The notes under the pieces were generated by a model. It had not been told where the DNA came from, searched no databases, and saw only the letters and a program-made list of their open reading frames with translations. Source: Vitis vinifera (lineage: Eukaryota > Streptophyta > Magnoliopsida > Vitales > Vitaceae). From it: a stretch of 64,000 nucleotides of DNA. Position numbers and translations under genes: made by a program. Shown piece by piece: positions 56,200 to 64,000 of the stretch. Every line of letters begins with the position of its first letter. Positions within the stretch are counted from its first letter, which is position 1. The stretch spans positions 1,286,501 to 1,350,500 of the forward strand of contig NC_081809.1 of the NCBI RefSeq assembly GCF_030704535.1, given 5' to 3'.

Positions 56200-57190
56200 A
56201 TTACAAATCCATAATATGAAGAAAAAGGAAGATATATTTAATTTACTTTTACTCAAGTCTTGCTTTGTTATCCCAGGCTGATGCATCGCTGGTGTAGACT
56301 TGCTTTGAACACTCTAATTTCATTGGAGGCACTACCCATCTGATTAAGGCCAAGAGCACATTATTGGTAGAAGGGATGTGGCAACCAGTGATGTGTGCTA
56401 TGAAACAACCCTGTCATGACTCGTATCACGATCTATGTCAAGATACGTGTTGTATATCATGGTCGATCGATGCAAACAAATTTCTAATAATTTTTTTTGA
56501 TAATTTTTTTAATTACGTTATTTTAGAATAGATTTTAAATTTTCTAAGTTATTTTTTAATATAATTTTCTTAGTAATAACTTCTCCTTCCTCTAAATGAT
56601 AATGTTTAGTAGACTTCTTGTAACGTCATAGAAGATGAACCACCCACATCACCGCAAATCTAAACACTTCATCGAACCATTCAATTGGTAAGAGCGGCAG
56701 GAGGTACAACTCACAAGTCAATGCCATGAGCACATAGGTGCTGTGGCACATCAGGATGATGCACTCTGCATTCCACGATCGTGGCGAAGATGTCTCTACA
56801 AGCATAACAACAGCCCAGGCTTAGGCCGCCACCTTAAACTTGTTCACTTAGCTTTGCCATATATGGTATACATTGAAATGGAGCTAATTATTCCCTTGGA
56901 CTAAGTTAATTTGTATGTGTGAATGTAAATGTGTGGTTGAAGCTTTCATAACCATTTCGAATCACGTAGGAATTTTGACCTTCCTGGTCAGCTGAGATTC
57001 TACATTACTTGGATTATCCATTCTAGCTAATTAACAGTACTGTTGTCAGCAAACTGTGATTATGGTTCTTTGGGCAAAAAGTGAACTGGATTTGATCTAC
57101 TATGTATTTTTGGAGTAAAAGTTCATAAACATCACAGATTATTCTGACTTTTAACTGATTTGGTTGCATCAAAACTTTTCACCCATGGAA
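56200..57190. other. Spacer, possibly with further gene fragments
   Basis: 56270-56420 and 56630-56830 are GC-richer than the surroundings. In plus frame 56279-56330 reads LMHRWCRLALNTLISLEALP without support on either side. Nothing identifiable. Confidence 0.3.
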
Positions 57191-57199
57191 TAAAATGCA

Positions 57200-58040
57200 T
57201 TTTTATGATCCGAACCCGTTGTGCCCAACGTTTTTATGTAAGGTAGTAGTGAGAAGCGAGAACATAAAGCATAGTACGTAGCTGAGGTACAAACCAGAAG
57301 ACGGCCGTCAGAAAAGAGAGTAATCACAGCATAGAACTAATACTTCATGTTACTGAGAAGCCAAACTTGTGCCGTAGGTACTCTTCTGTCTACTTACACG
57401 TTGGTTCCACATTATTACAACGGACAGTACTCATGTTTTCAACATATATAAGGATCCATCCTCTTACAAACTTAGCCACGGTGGCATCACTGGTTTCTCC
57501 ATGCATGGTCACGGCCCTTACCATTTGCTTGTCCATATGAACATGGGTTCTCTTCACCATCACTGCTGGATTTTACCGTCCATGTTTACTTGAACATCAT
57601 TACCAGTTCAGCACCGAGTGATCCAACCTTCAGGTTGAGATTTGTATCAGCTACAGGAGTCTATTGATTATTGACTTTACGCCCTTCCACCAAAGGGGTT
57701 TCCTGCATCACTCTTCATCAGAGGTAACAAGATTAGTTGAAGTGTAAAGCCTAAATCAGTTTTATTATGTCAAATAAGGGATGTTGTGGGTCGAGCTCCT
57801 ATAGTACCCCTTATGATTTAGGGTTTCATGGGAGAGAAAAAAGGAAATGTATGCAGTGGTTTGATTAATGGATTCTTGAGTTTTGGTGCTGTTGGACATA
57901 GGAATCACATTGATTGTCAAATCAATGTTAAAGCCTCAGTCTTTCTTTATTTCTGTTGGTTAAGTTAACAAGATCAACCCGAATATAAGGCAGAATACAA
58001 GTGCCGTCTTCATGATCAAACTGTTGCTGAACCTGAAAGA
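57200..58040 (-). pseudogene. Ruined peptide gene (psi-P5)
   Basis: The 5' piece (58040-57960) keeps the acceptor TTTCAG|GTTCAG, the ATG at 58013 and a signal peptide MKTALVFCLIFGLILLT followed directly by a stop (57962-57960). About 190 bp of unrelated sequence (57770-57959) follows, then the rest of the gene body (about 57770-57440) with P1-like words (cctgcatcactc…, 'gagatttgtatcagcta', 'ccatcactgctgg', 'tccatgtttac') broken by stops and shifts, and the conserved 3' UTR ('cttacacgttggttccacattatta' in two words). It most resembles P1. The HR.F block cannot be read. Confidence 0.65.
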
Positions 58041-58089
58041 AGCAACTGAAGTTGTTACAAATAATCAATTTATAAGAGAATTGAGATAA

Positions 58090-58450
58090 CATACTTACAA
58101 GCCAGAAATCCATCACACCAAAGATGGTACACACTGCATACAACTGATACTCCATGCCACTTTGTAAAACCAAACATATGGCTGCCACATACTTCTGCAA
58201 CTTACATGTTGGTTCCACATTACTATACTAGCACTTCATTCACATACTAAACTCCATCCCCTTACAAATTAACTTAGCGCCCATGGCTTGGTCGATTGGG
58301 TTGCCTCAGGAAAAATTCATTGAGTAGCGTGTGCTGATGATCCAGATCCATTGGGGTTTTCAGTGCTGCTATTCAACTATTTCATAATTAATCATTGAGG
58401 GTGTTCATTTCAGGGTTCAGCAAGGACAATACTGCAATCTTTAAAATGAA
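58090..58450 (-). pseudogene. Second ruined peptide gene (psi-P6)
   Basis: It has the 3' UTR ('ttgtaaaaccaaacatatgg', 'ttacatgttggttccacatt') and a C-terminal coding part (58375-58250) reading …NGSGSSAHA then a stop and IFPE, the counterpart of NGSEDADSHRVFPE in P2. The signal peptide and central block are missing; the coding relic joins directly to promoter-type sequence ('ttcataattaatcattgag…tttcagggttc…tactgcaat', 58376-58440). A deletion therefore removed the front half. Confidence 0.6.
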
Positions 58451-58589
58451 TAATATCTAATTGTGACGACTAGATATTTTTTCAAATAACAAATATGAAA
58501 GATTATATTGGGAAACAACAATATCTAACAAAAATGATTAGATTTGGAAAAATTTCTTTAGAATATTTAACAAGAGGTGGTGTGTAACG

Positions 58590-58945
58590 ATTTGCTCTTA
58601 ATCATGTAGATATTGTCCCCTTTGGGTCCAAAGTAGACAATATTTACATAGTTGGGAGCGGGTTGTTATAAATGGTATTAGAGCCGATCTCCGACCTCGG
58701 TGTGGGGGTTTGTTTGGCCCCGTAGTGGTGTTCGTCTATTTGATCCCGCAATCCCATGGAACATAACGACGACGTTGTGTCTGCATGGGGGGTGTTTGTA
58801 ATATCTTACATCGAATAAGGGGAAAAGTTTCTGATGCTATACAAGTATGAACTTTTCTTAATCCTGTAAATGCGTTTTAAAATCGTGAGGGCTCATTTGG
58901 GTCTAAAGTGGATAATATTTACACGATTGGGGACGGGTCGTTACA
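58590..58945 (+). mobile_element. TRIM element with incomplete left end
   Basis: The right LTR is 58797-58945 (TGTAATATC … GTCGTTACA). The left LTR survives only as its last ~85 bp (about 58590-58672, sharing 'tttgggtc.aaagt.gacaat' and 'gggagcgggttgtta'). The primer-binding site TGGTATTAGAGCC follows at about 58674, and a G-run tract (ATGGGGGGTG) precedes the right LTR. The internal part is 120 bp and non-coding. It is a different family from the TRIM at 54.1 kb. Confidence 0.75.
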
Positions 58946-58949
58946 TAGT

Positions 58950-59440
58950 TGTTAGGAAGTGTCCCAAATTCCTAATTAGTATAGATTCCTTTTTTGTAAA
59001 GAATATTATATAGAATATTTCTAGGTTGATATATTATTGTAATATTAGATTTCCTTATAGAATAAGGAAGGTTGTTGGAAATATCTCTATAAATATTCTA
59101 GGTCATGAGGGGAAAAAGTTATGAGATGGAGATGGGCCTATAGAGACTATACGAGGTGGATAGAGATGTGAGGAAGAACGGGAGGTACCTGGTGGAGCGA
59201 GAGGGCTCGTAGTAAGGTATGGATACAAGGAGTGGGGAAACATGGGATGTTTCGGGAACCCAATAGTTGTATCTAGTTTTATCCTCTGTAATATTCTCTA
59301 TTGTATAGTGGAATTATTCTCTCTCATCCGTGGACGTAGGCATGGTTGGCCGAACCACGTTAAAACCTCGTGTACCGTATGTGTGATTGTTTTATCTTTG
59401 TGTTCTTAAACTAACATTGTTGGCATCAAAGCTTTCGTTG
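58950..59440 (+). mobile_element. LTR remnant (Copia-like)
   Basis: A 467-bp LTR at 58950-59416 with perfect short inverted ends TGTTAG/CTAACA. Near its right end is 'ggacgtaggcatggttggccgaaccacgtt' in two overlapping words, typical of plant Copia LTRs. It is followed by TTGGCATCAAAGC, a diverged primer-binding site. No coding region follows, so only one end of the element is left. It abuts the TRIM with 4 bp between them. Confidence 0.75.
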
Positions 59441-60400
59441 GCACTACAATAGTATGCATGCACTTCTCTGTAGTCCCTATGGTCACGCCTTGCTGCGGTC
59501 TCTTTTGGTTGCACCCATATCCTATGGTCGCACTAAATCTTCCTTTTAGCCGAGGTTGGTGGCTGTGACCAAAAACCCCCCTTCTTGTGGTGAATGGAGC
59601 TAATTTAAAGGTTTTGGTTTAGCCATTCAGGCTATTAAGGTCCAACTCAAACTGAATTGGGTTTGATCTTTTTAGTACATGTAGGGTCGATGTACTGACA
59701 TGGAATAATCAATATATATTCCAACAGATTTTGATCCAATTATTTCAATATGTTAAATACAATTTTGAGTCTTCTAATCACCAAGCTACATCCAACATTA
59801 GACACTAAACATATGGGTCTAGTCTCTTAAATTAGCATTAATCAACCTAAAGTTGCTAGGTAGGGAACCAACAATGTATATCAAACTTATTCAGGCTGCA
59901 ACCCTAGCATATACCAATCGACCACAGTTTGCGGTTTGATAAACGTTTGTCTTATCACATTTTTCACAAATAATTTTAATTAGTACTCATCTTGTCTAGC
60001 AAAATTTCCTCACCAATGTTTTTGTTTGGCGATCGAACCTTCTAAAATCATTTCGTAGTCTAAAAATTGCCTGCTCAAGCTCCGAGATCCATCTGACTAG
60101 CTATCCCATATATCATGTCAACTTTCAGCTGGTGAACTGTGATTTTCTTTGTTAAATTAAGACAACTACTTGATTGAACTTACCATCTAGGGTTTAGGTA
60201 TGTATCTTTATTGAACATGTTCTATATTGCCTACAGGAAATTCAATTAGTTTGGTTGCTCCATGTTTTCACCCTCCAAATGAATTAATGCTTCAAATTCT
60301 TGCATGTACGTACAAGCAATAACATGAAAATTCCAACATATTCAGCAATTCACACGCATGCAGTCGATCCCATACACACATACGTATAATGTAAACAAGC
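59441..60400. other. Spacer downstream of P7
   Basis: No gene seen. 60120-60280 shares the array 3'-flank words ('gtgaactgtgattttctttg', 'attcaattagtttggttgc'). The first 200 bp may be internal sequence of the broken LTR element. Confidence 0.4.
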
Positions 60401-60623
60401 ACCCACCAATATATACTAGCCAAAGGTTTTTATTTAAGACATAGAGATAACAAAGCATATATAGCATACTTGATGCTTAAAAACCAGACACCAGGCCATC
60501 AGCAAGACAAGAAACACACAGCATAGGACTAATACTTAAGACCTTACATCATTTTTCTTTTCCTTTTTTTCACCCCCTTTTTGGGGTGACTTACAAGTTG
60601 GTTTCAGTTCTATTGTAGGACAC

Positions 60624-60905
60624 TCAGTGGCTGCCGTCCCCAGGTCGGCCCTTATCTGTAAAGTATCGGTGACTTGTGTCCGTGGATGACCCCTGCCCAT
60701 CCTCTTCACCATCGCCGCCGGCTACCTCATTGTCCATGTTTCCAGTAAGACCAACATCATTAGCACCAACATTAACTTTCCGGCCAAGATTTGAATCACG
60801 TAATACACGACTCACTTTAAGCCCTTCCCCCAACGTGACCGCCTCAGCTTGGAGAGTGAGCAAGATCAACCCAAAGGCAATGCAGAATACAAGTACAGTC
60901 TTCAT
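60624..60905 (-). CDS. Small secreted peptide precursor P7
   Basis: A 93-residue precursor and the most diverged intact member. Signal peptide MKTVLVFCIAFGLILLTLQAEA. Propeptide with LKVSRVLRDSNLGRK (compare P1 KQLLSDTNLNKK), central block VNVGANDVGLTGNMDN (44-59), an acidic Gly/Asp/Glu linker, and the C-terminal block SHRYFTDKGRP (78-88) with the tail GDGSH ending the protein. The Pro after HR.F found in the others is Thr here. 5'-UTR intron: exon 1 ends 61067 (AGTG|GTATTC), exon 2 starts 60930 (ATTCAG|ATTCAAC). TATA TATATATA at about 61143-61133, AATAAA at 60434-60429. Selection on the frame is suggested because the blocks persist although the rest has diverged. Confidence 0.8.
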   Translation of the reverse strand: MKTVLVFCIAFGLILLTLQAEAVTLGEGLKVSRVLRDSNLGRKVNVGANDVGLTGNMDNEVAGGDGEEDGQGSSTDTSHRYFTDKGRPGDGSH

Positions 60906-61184
60906 GATATATATCAAGCTGTTGTTGAATCTGAATAAAAAAGATTAAGCAATTGTACTAGACAGTTACTACAAATTTTTGTTCTCTAAAGCAATACTAA
61001 GAAAGGAACTATATATAAAGAAAGAAAAAAGGGAAAAGAACTGAAACTAGATATTTGAGTGAATACCACTCTCTCCTGCCATGTGAAACTGCTTCAAGAG
61101 CTGTATATGAAAAAAATAATTCCTTAGGTTGGGTATATATAAGGTATTTTTTTTGGCTTAGTGGGTGGCGATAGGGTAAAATTG

Positions 61185-61395
61185 TGGAAGCACTAGGTGC
61201 AGTAGTGCAGAATCACCATGCCTCACCATTGGATGAGGTAGAGTGGCCACCATGGAAGTAATTATGATTTAAGGCATTTTCAATACTGAAATTCAATTCT
61301 TTCATAATTAAAAGTGGATTGTGTTTCCATTTTAGGGTTCCACCATAGATGATACTGCAATAAAGTGAATGATTTCTCACCTGAAATAATTGCCC
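61185..61395 (-). promoter_or_regulatory. Conserved upstream block of P7
   Basis: gaagcactaggtgcagtagtg, 'agtggccaccatggaagtaatta', then 'caattctttcataattaaaa', 'tttccattttagggttccacca', 'gatgatactgcaataaag' and 'tctcacctgaaataattgc', in the order seen at the other genes. Confidence 0.6.
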
Positions 61396-61399
61396 ACCA

Positions 61400-62375
61400 C
61401 ACTGTTTTTATTCATTACATAATTGTGTGTTGACCACTAGCGAAATTACAATGAAAGGTTGGTTTGAAACGATGGCTTTTAACAGATTTTAGTACCATCA
61501 TTAACAACCGACCCCAAATTTTACTATCACTTGATTTGAAGGGTAAAACATTTGGGATAATTGTGTTTTGGCCCAGGCCTAAAAATTAAGGTTTAGTCCG
61601 TATATCTTATATAATTCATGAAAATGATATAAGATATCAAAAGAGTAAAATACCAATTAACCTTTCACATAAGATTTTTTGGTCTTTATTCTACCACTAT
61701 TCATGCAATCATAATAATTCTATTTTAACCATTTGAATTTTTCATTGTTTTTTAAAACTTTTTTTTTATAAATTATTAAAAATCAACATTATTTTCTATT
61801 TTAAATTATAAATAAAGGAAAATTATGTTCAAAAACTATTTTAAAAAATACTTTCTAAAAAAATGGTAATATGATTTATATTTTCTTTTTGAAAAAACAT
61901 TTAACTAAAAAATGAAAACCATTTTTAAAAATAAAAATTGAAAACCTTGTTTAATACTATTTTTTATATGAAAATAATAAAAATAACTAAATTTCAGTTA
62001 TTTATTATCCATTAAATTTTATATGAAAATTTTTTATCTTTAGTTATAATAAGAGTAAAAAGATTCAATATCTTTAAAAAAAGAAAAAAAAAAGTTAGAA
62101 ATGAATAATACTTAATTGAGAATAAAAAATTTACACTCATTATGTACTTATGTACTTATGTAAGGATTAAGGGTATTTTAGAGATTAATAAAAAATAATA
62201 TCCTTCAACTTAATTTTTACATTTTTTTGAATATTGGGCTTAAATGTGTATGATATATGGATTTTTTAATTTTGGTTCAGCCGACCAAAACACAATTCTC
62301 CCTAACATTTGCCCATTAAATTATATATATATCGGATATAAAAGATCCTAAGAAAGTTTGTGGGTAAGCTAAGTA
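61400..62375. other. AT-rich spacer
   Basis: Mostly A/T. 61590-61700 and 62240-62300 hold related words about 'ggcc…aacacaatt' in opposite directions ('aattgtgttttggcccaggc' at 61558 and 'gaccaaaacacaattctcc' at 62282), so a degenerate element with inverted ends may span about 61555-62303. No gene. Confidence 0.4.
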
Positions 62376-62615
62376 CTGTTTGGGCACTGAGAAATGTACA
62401 CGAGAGTAAGCTGTGCATTAATGCACTGATCACAATATTTTGCAGCCACCGGAAGAGGTTGTGGCCACCAAACAAGTCATTATGATTATGATTTGATATC
62501 TTCAGGCCATTTTCAATTTGATGTTCAATTGTTTGACGGTGAAACTTCGGGCCATGGTTTCCATTTATTGATAGTGAAATAGAGCCAATAATTTCTCACC
62601 TGAATTAATTGCACA
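62376..62615 (-). promoter_or_regulatory. Second orphan promoter block
   Basis: gggcactgag…tgcattaatgcactgatc, 'gcagccaccggaagaggttg', 'tggccaccaaacaagtcatt', 'cattttcaatttgatgttca', 'attgtttga.ggtgaaacttcgg', 'tttctcacctgaattaattgc'. No peptide gene, TATA box or 3' UTR adjoins it. It would be the outermost remnant of the array. Confidence 0.55.
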
Positions 62616-62880
62616 CTTGACAATTCTATTTGTTGACCAATTGCATTCAAAAAAATACCGTTGAATAAGTACTTATAATTATGATATCTATTAACTTCTA
62701 AAGCGAAGCAGCATCACATAATAAAAGTTGATGAGGCTGATTCTATTGAGTTTATAACGGTTGTTGACAAAGAATTACCTGTATGCATGACTTCAATTCT
62801 CCAATCTAGGTATCTTTAGGTGATTTTTTGAATCCTTTTTCTTGGTTTCGGAAGTTATTTTGCTCTTAAATAAGTTATTT

Positions 62881-63000
62881 TAAAGTGTTTGATAGTGATT
62901 TTAGAAAATATTTTTAATCTTTTTAATATTTGAAAAATAAAAATTTTCAAATATTAAAAATGATAAAAACATTTTCTAAAATGATAATCAAACACATTAT
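62881..63000. mobile_element. Foldback MITE
   Basis: A near-perfect inverted repeat: the left arm starts AAGTGTTTGATAGTGATTTT, and the right arm reversed starts AATGTGTTTGATTATCATTT; the arms are about 55 nt and meet around 'tgaaaaataaaaattttca'. RNA of either strand would form a long hairpin. Confidence 0.7.
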
Positions 63001-63125
63001 AAGAGTGAGTTTAGTAATGATTTTAAAAAATGTTTCTACCATTTCTAATACTTAAAAATTTTTGTTAGAAAAATTATAAACACTTTTTAGTTTTTAGAAT
63101 TACTAACAAACACATTTTAAATGCA
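63001..63125. mobile_element. Degenerate foldback element, same family
   Basis: Directly follows the previous foldback. The arms 'gagtttagtaatgattttaa' and, reversed, 'gtgtttgttagtaattctaa' pair imperfectly. Another solo relic of the family is at about 53878-53990. Confidence 0.45.
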
Positions 63126-63900
63126 TTTTAAATATTGTCGTTGTACTCTGAAGCTTGAATCAATTCTTATTATACTATATTGGGGATTATGAAGTCTAAA
63201 ACTTTTTTGATTTATTGAATGATGAATTTGCCCTTGCAATGACGGTATCCAATCATTTTGTGATTCAAAGTTTAATTAGTGAGTGAAAAAAAATGTACAA
63301 TGACAATTGAAAGGGAAATGAGAGCTTTTATCATTATAACATTTTTATTTTTATTTGATTAGTGCATTCTTAAGTATTGGTATGCTTTATAAACATAGAA
63401 ATTGTATTAATCATAAAATCACATTTATATCTTTTTTTTAAATCTATGTATATTTTTATGTGATTGTATTTAATAATATATAGTTGGATTAGAAATTCTA
63501 AAAAATGAAAATTAATTTTAATTTAGAGTATGTTTGATAGTAATTTCAGGAAGTATTTATAATCTTTTTGATGCATGAAAATTTTTATCTTTTAAATATT
63601 AAAAAAACTAAAAAAAATCAGTAAACATTCATATTTATATATGAGCGGTTCAACTTGTTAGATTTTTTGCAACGTAAAACATTTACCACATGGAATCGGT
63701 GGGAGCAACGACTAGGGGACGAGATACGTATGGAACGCGAGGAGGCATTAGTGGCACTAGGTAGATTGTGCTTCGAACTGCCTTTGGCCAAACACACTCT
63801 ATAAGCGCATTGAATAATTTTTCAATAATATTACATACAAAGAAAAAGAAAGGAAGAAAGTGGACCAAAACCAAGTGACGTTTTGCAAACTATAAATAAA
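63126..63900. other. Spacer before the last gene
   Basis: AT-rich, with no recognised feature until about 63690, where GC rises (promoter region of the gene at 63946). Confidence 0.4.
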
Positions 63901-63945
63901 TTGAATTTTGAAATTCTCCCGCCAGGGACGCGGTAGAGAAGAGAA

Positions 63946-64000
63946 ATGAAGGAGGTTCAAGCTTCGGAGAAGGAACACAAGCGATCTTCGGTGCTCGCAA
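63946..64000 (+). CDS. Start of an unidentified gene (cut by window edge)
   Basis: ATG at 63946 opens MKEVQASEKEHKRSSVLA and runs off the window. A TTCTCCCGCC word at 63913-63922 resembles an E2F-type site, and GC rises as at other plant gene starts. Too short to name; the ATG may also be chance. Confidence 0.4.
   Translation, partial: MKEVQASEKEHKRSSVLA

Noticed and set aside
39542-60905. Assignment of the peptide family to CEP, CLE, PIP, RGF, PSK, PSY or CIF
   Set aside because: None of their end motifs (for example DY sulfation site, SGPS..GxGH, YIYTQ, H(N/H) C-terminus) is present.
1-64000. CRISPR arrays, operons or bacterial-type systems
   Set aside because: Introns, LINEs, LTR elements, TATA boxes and plant miRNA show a plant nuclear genome; no spaced short repeats were seen.

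Overview
The window looks like nuclear DNA of a woody eudicot. Grapevine (Vitis) is my best guess, from the style of the L1, Copia, TRIM and MITE families and the AT-rich, MITE-studded spacers; this is inference and no search was run. Four protein genes of recognised type, two microRNA genes, a tandem array of small secreted-peptide genes and many transposable elements are present.

Region 1 (1-15.5 kb, + strand): the 3' part of a large single-pass membrane protein gene. From memory it resembles the Arabidopsis At5g58100/At3g28720 type, linked to pollen wall. One of its introns is 10.2 kb long because it holds a full-length L1 LINE (ORF1, and an ORF2 with endonuclease, reverse transcriptase and zf-RVT) and a 5'-truncated sister L1 flanked by a 17-bp target duplication. 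Region 2 (15.5-31 kb): a small minus-strand transcription unit with telo-box and site II promoter motifs and a 49-codon ORF; an intron-less EF-hand protein (CP1/CML type); a complete six-exon SLD5 gene (GINS complex) on the minus strand with an E2F-like site at its start and an L1 fragment in its first intron; and two MIR403 hairpins 2.46 kb apart, both with the exact miR403 sequence on the minus strand and a TATA box just upstream.

Region 3 (33-63 kb) is the most interesting part. Four intact genes (at about 39.5, 42.4, 46.3 and 50.6 kb), a fifth at 60.6 kb and at least two ruined copies (57.2-58.4 kb) encode 93-98 residue secreted precursors, all on the minus strand. Each has a signal peptide, a conserved central block (ND...IAG.MDN.VA), an acidic Ser/Gly/Asp linker and a C-terminal [ST]HR[YVL]F block. 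Each has one 5'-UTR intron, a conserved TATA promoter, a conserved block about 300 bp upstream and a conserved 3' UTR. They alternate with a second conserved non-coding module ('M') present at least six times. Orphan promoter blocks without a gene mark lost copies. A 3.9-kb unit was duplicated recently (42.0-45.87 and 45.88-49.5 kb). I do not recognise the peptide family; it is a candidate undescribed signalling-peptide cluster.

A young Copia-type LTR element with a 5-bp target duplication sits at 35.2-39.1 kb, next to the first peptide gene. Two TRIM elements, an LTR remnant, foldback MITEs and a MITE with a tRNA-like core fill the spacers. The window ends in the first codons of another plus-strand gene.
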